From Doryteuthis pealeii (taxonomy: Eukaryota; Mollusca; Cephalopoda; Myopsida; Loliginidae), in NCBI GenBank assembly GCA_023376005.1, contig CM042139.1, forward strand, positions 134,983,745 through 135,047,744: 64,000 bases of DNA, read 5' to 3'. The translations under genes and the position numbers were made by a program. The number at the start of each line of letters is the position of its first letter. Position 1 is the stretch's first letter. The notes below the pieces were generated by a model. It ran no database searches. It had not been told where the DNA came from and saw nothing but the letters and a program-made list of their open reading frames with translations. Below are positions 35,195 through 48,553 of this stretch, in pieces.

Positions 35195-35640
35195 CACGAA
35201 ATGGAAACATACAGTAACCATTTCAAATTCCCCAGGAACATATTACTTTCAAATAACAAAATTAAACAAGTAGGCGACATGAAGTATTGACGGAAAAGTA
35301 AAACAGTGATTAAGACGGTTACTTAACTTATAAAATTATACTAAATTATTGAAAGTTGTTACCTTCTTTAATCTTTTTCTAGCTTGAGATCAAGATATGG
35401 GAGTCACCCCCGAATCCCTACTTTCTAATATTTAGCAGCTAACGTGGGATAAAAGGGGCGTAGGGCTGTGAATGGAAACCATTTCAAATTCAATACGAAC
35501 ATATTACTTTCAAAGAACAAAATTTAAAAAGTATGCGATAATGCGACACGGTGTCTTGAATGAAAAAGGAAAACAGTGAATAAGACGGTTACTTAACTTA
35601 CAAAATTATACAAAATTATTGAAATTTAGTACTTGGTCTA
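35195..35640. repeat. Diverged tandem duplication, period about 270 bp (mirrored at about 37,080-37,560)
   Basis: The block gaaaccatttcaaatt, aacatattactttcaaa, gtgataagacggttacttaac occurs at about 35,205-35,350 and again at 35,470-35,630. The copies differ by many substitutions, so the duplication is old and independent of the palindrome. Confidence 0.7.
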
Positions 35641-35854
35641 AAGCTATAAAAGTGATATAGTATGTGAATTAAAAGTACAAAGAAGTAGAAAGGAAGAGAA
35701 AATGAAAGACTAACTAATCCATATGTGATTAAGTTCGGTTTAGTTAAAGTAAGGATTTTTAAAGTAAGGATTTTTAAGTAAACATTTTGAAATGGGTAGC
35801 TACCGGATGTGTAATGTTCTAGAACCAACCAAAATTAAGAATAACGACTTTTTA

Positions 35855-35860
<6 letters not shown>

Positions 35861-35912
<52 letters not shown>
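35861..35912. repeat. (TA)n microsatellite
   Basis: About 50 nt of TA; the mirrored tract at 36,822-36,874 is interrupted and preceded by a CA-rich run. Confidence 0.97.
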
Positions 35913-35915
<3 letters not shown>

Positions 35916-36332
35916 TTTCTGACCTGTCACCTATACGTATGGGTCGACAATGTAACGGGTGTCTCTCTGGGTTCTATTTAGTAAAAGGTATTCGGGGAAA
36001 GGAAAGTGTATACACATCACAATATGTCTCCGTGTTGTTCTAGAACTTAGAGAAGAAAATAGAACCCAGAGAGACATCCTGGGCCAACGATGAGAAACGC
36101 CAATCCCGATACAAAGAACAAGGAACCTTGCCCAAAAGAGAACCAGAAACCTCGATTTGAGCCTATAAGCAGAACAGAATCCGGATATAAATACTTATGT
36201 AGACTACAAAACACCCAACGCGGAATTGAGCGCGAGATTACCTCGAAGTTTTTTCCAAGGCCTGTAGGATCGTAGGAGCCTCATGCTCCAAGTCAATGTA
36301 CAAGGACTAGATAATCAAACGTTGATTTAAAT

Positions 36333-36366
36333 AAAAGTTAACGAGTTAACAAACTCCAAGTCAACG
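36333..36366. other. Hinge of palindrome 2
   Basis: About 34 nt lie unpaired between the copies of an aatcaaacgttga motif and its complement. No third copy of this locus exists in the window, so the true continuation and any shared bases at the switch cannot be read. Confidence 0.75.
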
Positions 36367-39300
36367 TTTTGATTATGCTAGTCCTGTACATTGGACTTGG
36401 AGCATTTGAGGCCTCCTACGATCCTTACAGGGCCTGGAAAAAACTTCGAGGTAATCTCGCGCTCCAATTCCGCGATTTGGGTGTTTTGTTAGTCTACATA
36501 AGTAATTTATATCCGGATTCTGTTCTGCTTTATAGGCCAAATCCGACGGTTTCCTGGTTCCTTTTGGGGCACAGGTTCCTGTTCTTGCTATCGGGATGGG
36601 CGTTTCTCCATCGTTTGGCCCAGGACTGTCTCTCTGGCGGTTCTATTTTTCTTCTCTAAGTTCTAGAACAACACACGGAGACCATATTTGTGATGTGTAT
36701 TACACTTTTCCTTCCCCGAATACCTTTTACTAATCAGAACCAGAGAGACACCCGTTACATTTTGTCGACCCATACGTATACGGTGACAGGTCAGAGACAC
36801 ACCACACAACAACACACACACACTATATATATATATATATAATATATACTATATATATATATAATATATATATTAATTTTTAAAAAGTCGTTATTCGTTA
36901 ATTTTTGGTTGGATTCTAGAACATTACACACCACGGGTAGCCTACCATTCAAAATGTTTTACTTCAAAAAATCCTTACTTTAAAAAATCCTTACTTTAAA
37001 CTGAAACGAAACTTAATCACATATGGCATTAGTTAGTCTTTCATTTTCTCTTCCTTTCTTACTTCTTTTGTTACTTTAATTACATAACTATATCACTTTT
37101 ATAAGCTTTAGACCAAGTACTAAATTTCAATAATTATTGTATATTTTGTAATGTTAAGTAACCGTCTTATTCACTGTTTTCCTTTTTCATTCAAGACACC
37201 GCTGTCGCCATTATCGCATGTACTTTTTTAAATTTTGTTCTTTTGAAAGTAATATATGTTCGTATTGAATTGAAATGGTTTCCATCACAGCCCTACGCCC
37301 CGTTTTATCCCACGTTAGCTGCTAAATATTAGAAATAGGAATTCGGGCGTGTTGACTCCTCATTCTTGATCTCCAAGCTAGAAAAGATTTAAAGAAGGTA
37401 ACAACTTTCAATAATTCAGTATAATCTTTTATAGTTAAGTAACCGTCTTAATCACTGTTTTTATTTTCGTCAATGACTATCATGTCGCCTACTTGTTAAT
37501 TTTGTTATTTGAAAGTAATATGTTTCCCTGCGGGAATTTGAAATGGTTACTGTATGTTTCCATTTCGTGCTTACCCCACCAACTTGTTAAAGTCTTTAAC
37601 CGTGGAACTCCCTCCTCTGAAAAAGAAGGAAAAAGGTTTCCATGCGACCAGATTACAATGATTACCAAAAAAAAGCGCACAATTAGATAAAATTGGCAGC
37701 GATAGGATCCTTTATACTACCCCTGACAGTGCCATTAAAATCACAAGGAAATACCTACACGAAGGGACGATTTTCTCTATACTAAAATTCATTAGAGGAC
37801 ATATGGAACTATGTTAAGTCAAAAAACTTAGAAATCTCGAGTGCCCTCCGCCTTTTTTTCTCCACGCCATTTGGATAGCCAAGTTCAAAGATAACGCTTT
37901 GTAATGCGGGAAACCATTTGGTAAGTAGCGTGGTGGATGGTAAGACACGATGATGAGCTCAACATTGGCCGACGGGATTTTCCAGAGGTGCTGATGCGGT
38001 ATGGAATCCAAAAGGGGCCAATGGCCAGGATCAACCATTTTGCAGTTAGAGAAACTTAATGGTCCTCATCTCTAAGGCCCTAAGCCTCTATTTGATGACT
38101 CCACCAAAACAATAGGGCCCCCACGTTATAATCGGTATCCGATAGACTATCGACCCACCCAAAACCTATGAGAAGCTCACACAAAGACAAAAAAGCATGC
38201 CAGGCATCGAGCTTTCCGCCGCGTCCCACAGGTTCGAGCTCTGGCCCGTGTTAAAAAAAATTATCTAAGAGAGTTCCCCAACAACATCACTCCCCAAGCG
38301 CGATCACTCACACAGTGCAGAACAAACAAGACACAGCCACATGTACCTGAAGTCATAGCTCGGACCACAATATTCTAAAAGGCAATTACAGAACCAAACA
38401 CAAACAAACCTACTTAGATTGCAAAAATAATTTAACTTAGCAACATCTAACCGTTCAGAATTTCTAAAAACGATAAGACAAACTACCACACGAGTTAACG
38501 GCGTTCTGCGTTTGATTAAAAATGTAAAGACATCATGATGCGTACAAGAACAGATCTTGATCATAGTGAATTAGAATTAAAGCAACACAAAAACTGGTAA
38601 TGTCTGGGACGTTTGTTCGTCTCATTTGCTTTGGAATAACCCTTCCCCCAAACATAGGACGGTGTAGTAATGCTTCTCGGCTCTCTACTCTAAAAATTAC
38701 TAAACATGGCAATAGAAAAAAATCCAACCCGAGAATCCATGAGTGCCATGTTTAATCGTGAATCTCTGCATGCCTGCAGTGTCGTTGTTACAACTTATTA
38801 TGTTTTCTATGCATTACAAATAAAAGACACAACGGAAAAAGAACTCTTTTCACAAATACTTCGCATTCTCTTTTCTTTTTGTGAACGTTGCCATCAGTGT
38901 TTTATGACAACAACTTTTTTCATCCCAATGTTCCTGATGAATGTTTTCAAAAAAACCGAAACGTTTTAACGTCGATGAGTTAAAACGTCTAGGATTCATT
39001 TCTGTTAATACTTTTTTTTTATATTTCTACAGTAGCATCGAGATTTAGAACAAATTCCATTAACATGCACCAAATATATATATAATTAATAATATATATA
39101 TATATATATATATATGAAAATCGCTATGGGCGAGACAGTGTCAGTTATCAAGCGTCGTTTCCGTCATGTCTACGCATAGAATGATTGGTATATATATATA
39201 TATATAATCATATATATATATATATATATGCAGTGTTTCGAATTATTAATTAGAACACGGTTAAACACAGGTTAAAGGTTAAGTGGTGAGTTATTGCCGG

Positions 39301-40540
39301 ACACTGCAGGTTCGATCTATTTAAACATATTACCCATTTAAACCTGGGTTTAACCCGTGATCTAATTAATAGATCAAAACACTGCAGCGTCGCCAAATAA
39401 ACTAACCACTTAACCCATTTAAAACTGTGTTTAACCGGTGAATCTAATAATAGATGAAACACTGCAGTGTCTGCCAATAAACCCACCAATTAAACCCATA
39501 AACCTGTGTGTTAACCGTGATCTAATTAATAGATCGAAACACTGCAGCGTCGACCAATAAAACTCACCATTAAATATAATATATATATATATAGAGTATA
39601 TATACCACCACAATGTTCAAATATACTAAATAAACCTGAATCAAACGAGACACACCAGCATACTGCAGGATACACATTTATTGATTACAATCAAGTTGGA
39701 TATTCACTGAACTGTAAATATAATGCCAATTTTTCAAAGATGCAGCTCCATCTGAGCAAAGTTTAAAATGAGAAATCCACGATTATTTGATTTTTCTGAG
39801 AGTGACATGACAACTGCCTTCGATTTGCATAATAACTATCTTAGAATTAAAATAAAGGCTAGATCACAAGCCCCAATATAAAAGCCAATACCCACCAAGC
39901 TAACCTATTTGCAACTTAAAGTACGATAACGGTCGAACCTAGCGAAGAAACATTGCGTTACAACGAAGTTGTACGAAGGGACATTCCACGGCTCTTGAAT
40001 AAAAGCCTTTCATAAATCTCTTACCTTTACTCCTACATAGCGATTATGCTTACGCATCATTCTCTCGTCCGTAATACACAATGGGAGTACCTTTCCAAAT
40101 GGAAGTGCTTCGTCAGCTTAAAAATTCGGCTTGTTAAAATCGAGGTCTTTCTGAGTTTTCAAAAGGGATATTTGATGTAGCACTGCAATTTTACTGATTA
40201 TGTAACTTTCGTGATGTTGTCCCACAGTAAAAAGAAGTTCATGTCGAGATGAGGGATTAAAATAAGACAAGTGTATTACAATTAATGGACATGTACGGAC
40301 TAGCTGTCGTTAACTGGGTAACAGTGCACCTTTCCATCGGTGTCTCACTATTTTATAGTGAGAACCGGTGCATGTTCTCCACTGTAGGAACGGCCGCTAC
40401 ATAGTACAACTAAGAGAGGGGCATGATTTAGAAAAAGTCTATTGCTGCGTTAAAACATAATTGAAATTGCATATCATCCCTCGATCAATTACTATTAAGA
40501 ACATCTGTCCTGTCTTTTAATCTCGCTTTATCCTCTCTTT
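36367..40540 (-). repeat. Palindrome 2, right arm
   Basis: Reverse complement of the left arm, ending at the assembly gap. It is slightly longer and shows many one-base insertions relative to the left arm, including lengthened homopolymers. One stretch is better preserved here than in the left arm: the stem III region of the hammerhead-like motif at 38,962-38,987 pairs perfectly. Confidence 0.93.
38934..38989 (+). ncRNA. Hammerhead-ribozyme-like motif (mirror of 33,881-33,930, minus)
   Basis: CTGATGA at 38,934-38,940; GAAA at 38,958-38,961; stem III CGTTTTAAC (38,962-38,970) pairs perfectly with GTTAAAACG (38,979-38,987) around an eight-base loop; then TC (38,988-38,989), giving a GUC cleavage triplet. 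Stem II is imperfect (GTTTT against AAAAC with flanking mismatches), and stem I has no convincing partner, so activity is doubtful. The left-arm copy lacks one A in stem III. Confidence 0.38.
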
Positions 40541-40640
40541 NNNNNNNNNNNNNNNNNNNNNNNNNNNNNNNNNNNNNNNNNNNNNNNNNNNNNNNNNNNN
40601 NNNNNNNNNNNNNNNNNNNNNNNNNNNNNNNNNNNNNNNN
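40541..40640. other. Assembly gap of exactly 100 N
   Basis: A run of exactly 100 N is a conventional placeholder for a gap of unknown size. It joins the outer end of palindrome 2 to a third copy of palindrome 1 sequence. The join order therefore rests on scaffolding, not on read sequence visible here. Confidence 0.99.
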
Positions 40641-41378
40641 AGCGAAACCCGACTAACTTTTCAACCAGGTTCCTTAAACCTCTCGCGGTATCGACAACTG
40701 CCCATTAAGCAAGCAGGTATTTTAACTGATAAATAATACAAATCGTATTATATTTACGATCACCACACAGATCAAATCTGTAAACAACAGACGATCCATT
40801 GCTTATTTATGCTGGCGGTGAAAGTCAGTTAAAATCACTCTCAGATTGCTCTATCAGGCTTTATATTTAGTTATTTAGTCATTCACCAGACACCGTATTT
40901 AAGCGTAGCACGTTTCCTCAGTGTGGCTAGACTTTTGCATCCTACCACCAGCCAAGATCGAACCGACCGATTTCCATCAGTCATAATCTTAACCACTGGC
41001 AATTACAGTACCCAGCAAGCACGAGTAAAAATATTAACTTATAACATACATACTTAGTATATATGTCAAGACGCCAGAGAGCTTTATATTTGTTTAATAG
41101 GAGAGCCTTGCTACTTTTTTAAACGAAACGGTGAACCGTCTGCTAAAATTCCTTCAGCGACTCTACCAGGGTCTGCGGAAAATATATTTCGTCATCGGAC
41201 ATCATGTTTCGACGTATCACCTAAACTCCAATGCTGGCTAGACTGCGCAGACTACCTCCAGCTGAATCGAAACCAGACCTATTTTCAATATATATATATA
41301 TTATATATATATATATATATTATATATAAAAGCGAGATAAAAGATTGTTTATTTCAATCACTAAGTCATTTTTCCAAC

Positions 41379-42400
41379 ATGGCGAACCGACGAAATAGTT
41401 CACAAGTTTATCAGGCCTTATCTTGTTAAATTGCAAAATGATAATAACACAATTGACTAGATGCCTGAACAAATTTGAACGTTCAAAAAGTGTTGGAGCA
41501 AAATTCTGAAAATTGCTACTAAACACATGATTCGTTAATCAAGTCCAAAACAAAGTAGGCAGACGAAGAATAAAAACGGTCAGAGAAGGACAGGATCGTT
41601 CAACACCGCATTAATCGAATGATTGTTTCGATTTGCCGGCATGATTTCACGACAAATTTCAAATGACATTAATGTTTCTCTATTTGTCTAGACGCTTGCC
41701 ATCAAATAATGCCTTTATACAATTTGTCCACAGGAATAAACGTTCATAAGCAAAAACAAAAGACAGAAAGACTGGAATCTGCTAAAACAGACTCTTGTAT
41801 CAGAAGAACAGGGCTGACAGCACAATTTCAAACGGAGGTTGAAAGTAAATTTAATTTATTTGATTCTGATAGAAAACAGTATGTAAAAGACGAATTAGTG
41901 AAAGGTTGAGTTCAAAAGCTGCATAAAGAAGACAGTCAAGTTTGGCGGAGGTGGAATAACAGTTTTTGGCATGCGTTTAAGTAGTGTACATTACTTCTTA
42001 GTACGCTACATAATAGTTTTAAAGCTGCTATGTACATAGAATATGCTTTGAAGAACATATAGAGATATTACGAAATCCTGAGAAAATATTTTTTTCGTCA
42101 TGCAGGAAATGCTCGCCCAGGCCACAAGGCAAATGAGTTGCTTGTCTAGGCTGAATCACCAGGGAATAAACGTTTGGATTAGCCGGCTTCAAAATCCTGA
42201 CATGAATCCCATAGAAAACTTATGAAGACTTTTTTTGAAGAGAATTTCATGCGGTAGGAATCCATCAACTATCGAAGATCTATGAGAAATATCAGAGAAA
42301 AATGGGTAATATTACAGTTGATGAATGTTGAAAGTTAGTTGAAATATTGTGTGGAAGCCGATGTGAAGACTTGGATTTTTGTAGTCCAATTATTCTTTAT
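41379..42400 (+). pseudogene. Tc1/mariner-type transposase, copy 3
   Basis: This is the same transposase in the unfolded third copy, starting at the equivalent ATG (41,379). The open stretch 41,709-41,909 ends in FDSDRKQYVKDELVKG and lies just upstream of a glycine-rich KFGGGG motif read after a frameshift. The motifs HKANE, GINVW and NPIENL follow in shifting frames. It is useful for separating true mutations from read errors by three-way comparison. Confidence 0.78.
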
Positions 42401-42564
42401 TAAAAAAATCGTGTTTATTTCCTTAATTTTGGACTCTATGATATTTCAATAAAAAGTAAATGTAATTTATTTCTTTTTGTATCGTTCAATTAACTTCAAT
42501 CATTTAAAGCCCACTGAACGATTCGTTTTGCTTAACATTTAGCATTTTTCAGACTTATTATTTT

Positions 42565-42850
42565 TAGGAAGCGCGTGGTGTAATGGTAAAAGTCATGGAA
42601 ATGGACACGTCGCACGAGTTCAAATCCTGGACTGGCATTGCATTTCACTTAGCGCTAATACCCTTGGCGAAAGGTGATGAATCCTACTCTTCCAGCATGG
42701 CGTAAATGAGTAGGGAAAGACTGGGCTTTTTAACGTTGGTTAGGCAACCGGTCTAGGAGAAGTAAACTCTGAATTCAAACCTAGTTAAACTCCGCTTAAA
42801 GAAATTGACTTGTGTCACATCCTGTGCTCGTGTGAGGAGTGGTAAAAATA
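42565..42850 (+). repeat. SINE family B, third copy
   Basis: Same SINE in the unfolded copy. The head again reads gcgtggtgtaatgg, followed by cgagttcaaatcc, which is a better B box than in the left arm. Confidence 0.88.
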
Positions 42851-43354
42851 TTATTATATTTTGAGATAAAAGTTAGAAAGTCTGTTTTCCTTAATTTTAG
42901 TCGGCTACTATATATTATTATACTATATATATATATATATATAATATATATATACTATATATTATATATATACCTTTTGAAAGGAAGGAAAAACTCAATA
43001 AAACCGTCATTCTGTAATAAATTAATTTCGACAAAAACTTAAAAGGCTTTTAGAAATTTAAATACATTCTATTAAAACTCCATACAAGTCAGTCTCATCA
43101 CATTGACGACACAGATAAAAATAAAATGGAAAACCTGAACATTTTGTTTACCAGAATCCTTAAATGCGAGTAAGACATCAAATATGAGTTTACAAATTCA
43201 AGCTAAAAGGGGTACAATGTATGTTTAAATTTCCTTTTTAACCGGATATATTAAAAAATGTATAGTTTGATTTTAATATCTAAAATAGAATTAAAATATT
43301 TATAAAAAAAGAGTGCTCATTATTGGAACTAGACCATATATTAATATATATTAT

Positions 43355-43406
<52 letters not shown>

Positions 43407-43554
43407 TTAGAATAATGTATACACAGTTCATAAAAAAATAAGAGAAAATAATAATTTAAATAAAGTAACCCAAAGAGTCTATAAATCTAAGTTGTGATCT
43501 CCAGCACAACTTATATAGAAAATATTCCAACATCATGTAACATCATCTAACGTC

Positions 43555-43810
43555 CACAAGGAAGTGCCGATGACTTTAGTGTCTAACGTGCTGACAACGA
43601 CATCGTATTAAGCGAGTTAAAATTTCCTGTCTCTCTATTATGTTAACGTTCGCACTTATACCCCCAGGAAAATACAAACCCAGCATATCCCAACTATTGG
43701 TTAAATAGTACCGCTACACTTCTTCTATAAGGATAGCTTTGGCAGTGAATAAACCCAGAAAAATTGATATGTCATTAAACAAAGAAACCAAACCATATTT
43801 TTAAAATCTC
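43555..43810 (+). repeat. SINE family C (also 5,400-5,650 and, inverted, 9,575-9,830)
   Basis: Head gtgccgatgacttt, body taacgtgctgacaacg, gcgagttaaaatttcc, and tail gatatgtcattaaacaaag. The three copies in the window are the three versions of the palindrome 1 locus. Confidence 0.65.
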
Positions 43811-44700
43811 GAATCTAAGTTATTGTCCTAACATCTTGGCACCAACTCATTATATATCAAAACTAGACATCCAACTATTTATTCTCAATTCCAATCCGCA
43901 GCCTCGTTATTCAAACTGTGCCCCGTGTTCAATTTCAATCCGCAGCCTCGTTATTCAAACTGCTGCCCCGTGTTCAATGCTTATAAATGAAATTAAGATT
44001 GACCTAATGTTTTGAGTACAAAATTTAACCTTTCATAAACTACGCTATTCTCAAAATAATACATACAGCTAATTTATTATTTAACATAATTATCTAACCC
44101 AACATACTGATTTTATTTTTATTTATTTTTCTATTCTTCTTCAGACTCTGCACAAAACAATTTTTTACTGCAAACTCGCGGGCCATTCTTAACATTCAGT
44201 CAAAACAAGTTTAAGAATGGAGAAATTGCTTGCCAAGGCGAAACGAAATACTGAGTGATAGGTGAATGACGAGCGATGGTTTTCTGATGCTGTTGTGTAC
44301 AATGCGTAGAAGATGATCCAGTGACGGAACAGATTAGATCGAAGTAAGTCTGCTGTGAAGGAAATTAAACGTTAAGCTTGGTTTGCTTTTGGAGATTCTT
44401 TTTCTCCATTTTTTGTATTTCATATCGACTCTTCCTTCACCCGTGGCTATTAGCATTTCATATTAAATCTTTTCATTTTTATTTCGTCTTAGTACTTTTA
44501 TTTAAGTTTGTTTATCATATGAATATAATAAATTTCCCCATTATCTATGTATTATAGTACGGATTATAAAACTATTGCTCATGTATTACATCTGTCAAAC
44601 AATGTTTTCCATCTCTTTTCCCCCCTCTCTCTCTCGCTCCTTTTCTTTCTCATTCTTTCTTTTTCTCTCTCTTTCTCTTTCTCTCTATATATCTCTCTCC

Positions 44701-44736
<36 letters not shown>

Positions 44737-45469
44737 ATATATATAATATATATATATATATATGATTGTTGACACATATATTCTCTTCATGCGCATGCTT
44801 AACCCAATATTATATATATATATATATATATAATATTATATATATAATATATATATATATAAATTGTTGGTACAGACAAATTTATATAATATTTTAAACT
44901 CTATCATGTATAAAAATATAGCCGATCTATACAATGATACCGAATGAAGCCTAAAAGGAGGAAAGGAATAATAAAAAAGGTTGTTATTGATAAACAAGGG
45001 CCTTTCGTCCGGGGCTTTTCAAGTTTTACACCCGGAAACAACTAAAAGTCAAATAGTAAATTAAAATAAGTCGGGAATGGATATGGAATACGGAATAGGT
45101 TGTTTTTAAGATTATATTGAAAGCAAGAATATGCGCCGTCCGGGTGTAAGTATTTAGGTTTTGATATAATGAAATATATAAATTAGAAACACTAAGTAGA
45201 AACGTATATAAACATTAGGCTTAGTTTAATTATATTTTTAATTGGTTTCTATATAAAATCACTCATTGGATTCATCTTAATACATTGGTGAATAAAACAA
45301 TAATATTAGAGACCAATAACACCAAGTAATTATTTATTAAACCCAGTTTTGTTATAAACCAGTATGCAAAAATTAATCAAACCATATATTATATAAAACC
45401 ATTATTTCTTAGTGATATATTTTATTAGTGATATAAAAAGACACATTGTAGGATTTTAAACGCACTAAT

Positions 45470-45735
45470 AACATGGGCCTTTCGGGGCCTGTGTCTATTA
45501 ATGAAATAAACAGCGTCGATCCAAGGGGATATCCCCCCAGAATAACACCTGCCCCCTCGATTTAAAGGGGGCAGGGCTGGGTTTATTGCCCAGCGCCTGA
45601 GGCGCCCCCTCGAGGGGGTGCCGACGGGATCGACACATTTTTTGTGTCTACCACCATGAGCTTCGGGCTTGTGTGGGCCCACATAAAAATGTCCTTGTGT
45701 CCCGCCCTCGTTTGAGGGCAAATCAAACTCAGATT
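45470..45735 (-). repeat. GC-rich hairpin-string element, third copy
   Basis: Copy in the unfolded locus, giving the cleanest stems (gcgcctgaggcgc, ccccctcgaggggg, and ctgccccct with its complement). It shows that the hairpins are native and not a product of the large fold-back. Confidence 0.72.
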
Positions 45736-45965
45736 TTCATAGAGACCTCGTTAATAAATAAGATTTATTGTATGTAGTTATGATTTTGACTATAAATTAA
45801 TACTCATTGGTAAACTCATGCAAATCCCTGAGGCAGTGTGACGTAAGCAGCTGGCATAATTTCGGTTACATATATCAAGTGGCATACAAACTAGTAAAAC
45901 GAAAATTACTACACCTAAGCCTACACAAGCTTATTATTTTATTGTGAATCAATGCACACACAAAA

Positions 45966-46011
45966 CACACACGCACGCACACGCACACGCACACACACAC
46001 CACACAAACAC

Positions 46012-46081
<70 letters not shown>
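45966..46081. repeat. (CA)n then (TA)n compound microsatellite
   Basis: CA-rich run with CG variants (45,966-46,034) followed by TA (46,035-46,081). Confidence 0.97.
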
Positions 46082-46083
<2 letters not shown>

Positions 46084-47830
46084 TGAGTTAAATAATATTA
46101 AAGGAGCTTGTTAAAATTAGAATTAAATGTATTGACAAATCTATGAATAGTTAAAAAATTTTGAAAGAAAAGAAGATAATTCACTGTCCCTGAACTGTTT
46201 AATTAACCAATGAAACGACCGATGAGAAAATACATGATTGAAGGTAAAAGTTTTTAAAGAAGAACGAGGCAATTCTTAGGCTGTTTTATCGGAAAAAATA
46301 CCGAGACAGGAACCTTTTTTTTAAAGTGGGAGTTATTTGCACAAGAATAAGAAATTTATATTTCTCTCCCCAAATGAAGGAACACTTCTCTGAAGTTTAA
46401 TGTTTACTCTGCCTTGTAAAAAATAGAGTCGTCTTCCATAAATAAATTGAGACTAAGATTTATTCCCCAGAGAAAGAAAATACTATTTTATGAAAACGGA
46501 CTAATATGTTGTTTTTTCACTTGCTTGTTGCATACTACAAGTAGAGCGGCTGTAAAGACAGCAAGCAAATGGTGTGATCAGGCTCGGTCACGTGACCATA
46601 GCATTGTCAAATATAATCACTCTTGCGCCGAATACAGTGACTATAATAAAGATATGTAATGGCGAAAGTGCCGATAATTCTTTGACTCTCCCTCTTAGAT
46701 AGTAATTATTAATTGAACATCTGGTTGGAAACTATGTTAATAGACTCTAAAGTAGAATAAATGAGATAAAAACAATAACAGGATTATAATGAGTGAACAG
46801 AAATTCGTCGAGGAACAGATATTCATCGGGTCGGATGGCTGGATCTCTCCACCGAAAAAGACGTTCTCCAAACTGCCAAAGTCACCATAACAATTTTTCT
46901 AGCAGTCCTCCGCCAAAGCTCACTCGCCTCTTCTTTGTCACACGTCTGTGTTTTCGCCAGAAAGATCAGAACGCAGCTGTCTCGGTGTGGGAAGGCAGTC
47001 ATTAAATAATGATACAATGCCCTGACCAAGATCCTCCATTCGTGTCAATCACATCCAGCGCTGCCAGCCCAGTGAAAGAGATTGCATATGCCGCCAACGA
47101 GGTATTCTGACTTCGGGCCACGACTCACGTTCAAGAGGATGCAATTGAATCTCTGTAGACGCCCGCTACAATCCCCTCAGATCTAATTTTGCAGGCCAGA
47201 CATTGCACCCCATGAAGATGTTTCTATCACATGTTATATATCTCAAAAATCAATTGAAAAATCATTGTGATAACTGGAGTAGTGTCTATAAAGGTTACCG
47301 CTTCGAGAAAATTTTAACATTTAACGTACTTACTTTGAGCTACCGCGTACGCGCTACAAGGATACAACAAACTGAAGAGAAAATGAGAAGTCATTGTACA
47401 GAATACATGACCAAAACAATAAGAGTAAGGATGATCATTCGAAACATTCATATATATAATAGACCTTTTCCTTTAATAAGGATTAAAAGTCCAACAATTT
47501 GAAATCTTTCCATATTTTCAAAAACAATTGTATGCATATTTATCTTAAAACTCAGAGCAATGCTTTTTCTATTGTAAAATACATTAGTCATTTTAATATG
47601 AAATATTATAAGAGGCATATTATGTCAGTTCTATTTGTGTCACGTCCTGGCTAATAGTATTCGTTTTTTAATGAACTTCAGAGAGATTGAGTCTGAAAAT
47701 TTGATAACATTTTTCCAAAAAAAATAATTGTCAGATGCGGTTGTTTAATTCATAAATATCTCCCCACCCGAATGTTGTATATATCAATATATTTTATATC
47801 CAACATCGGGTATATAAACGAGGGTGAGAG
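46082..47830. other. Unique sequence without a supported gene
   Basis: This is the only sizeable unfolded, non-repeat stretch in the right half. Frames at 46,447-46,659, 46,793-47,029 (both strands) and 47,203-47,502 are under 100 codons with no recognised motif. The phrase gactcacgttcaagaggatg at about 47,122-47,142 resembles a tRNA-like tail seen near 58,750-58,775. GC is higher at 46,840-47,190. Confidence 0.45.
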
Positions 47831-47833
47831 TTC

Positions 47834-47835
<2 letters not shown>

Positions 47836-47888
<53 letters not shown>
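47836..47888. repeat. (GA)n followed by (GACA)n
   Basis: About 24 nt of GA then six or seven CAGA units. A longer compound with the same order lies 600 nt downstream. Confidence 0.96.
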
Positions 47889-48442
47889 GACTTACGTTTA
47901 GAAAGGATTCAGGTCTTACTTGATTAGTTCATTTCTGCTTACTTGTTGCTGGTTCTTGCTATCCTGTCTTCTACCTGCTATGGCTGCCATCTTGTTGTCT
48001 AGTTGATTGACTTCTATCTAAGATGATTTCATCTACTGGGCTCTTTGAAGTAGTCATTTTTTAAATATTCAATAAGCAACAAGACTTTAAGTTATCTTGA
48101 TCAAGTTTTTATTACCTATCTAGCCTATTATTGATTCAATTCCGCGCGGATGAGATGACCCAGCTGGGAAGATAATTACGTCTTTCTCCTTCCAAAGCCA
48201 GGTCGAATCTGATTCTAAAACTAACTGTTCTCACGTCTCTGTACCGGAGGTTCAGATGGGTCATCTAAAAATGTCAATCATAACTCCCAACAGTTTATGG
48301 AAATTTACCCACCGCGCTTCAAATCTAACGAACTTCATCTAAAACTAACTACAGGGTCTGCTCACAATTCATGAACTCTCATGAGTTGTAATACGAACAC
48401 ACACACACATGTATATATATATTGTACACCTCTATTCTAAAC

Positions 48443-48553
<111 letters not shown>

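Larger units (their letters stand above)
32382..36332 (+). repeat. Palindrome 2, left arm
   Basis: This arm is the reverse complement of 36,367-40,540. Matching anchors include the hammerhead-like motif (33,881-33,930 against 38,934-38,989), the 80-bp minisatellite (33,311-33,655 against 39,232-39,575) and the LINE endonuclease relic (about 34,080-34,560 against 38,280-38,770). Homology begins near 32,382 because its partner is cut by the N gap. The left arm is about 220 nt shorter than the right. Confidence 0.93.
40641..45765 (+). repeat. Third copy of palindrome 1 inner arm, unfolded
   Basis: The sequence begins directly after the N gap at the equivalent of position 2,566 and follows the left arm of palindrome 1 to 7,560, with a coordinate offset growing from 38,075 to about 38,205. 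It then continues through the loop sequence into unique DNA instead of folding back. It carries its own copies of the Tc1 transposase, SINEs, (TA)n tracts and hairpin-string element. It is the best evidence in the window for the native arrangement. Confidence 0.93.

Noticed and set aside
46793..47029. Overlapping 68-70 codon frames on both strands
   Set aside because: Neither shows a known domain; the local rise in GC lengthens frames by chance.
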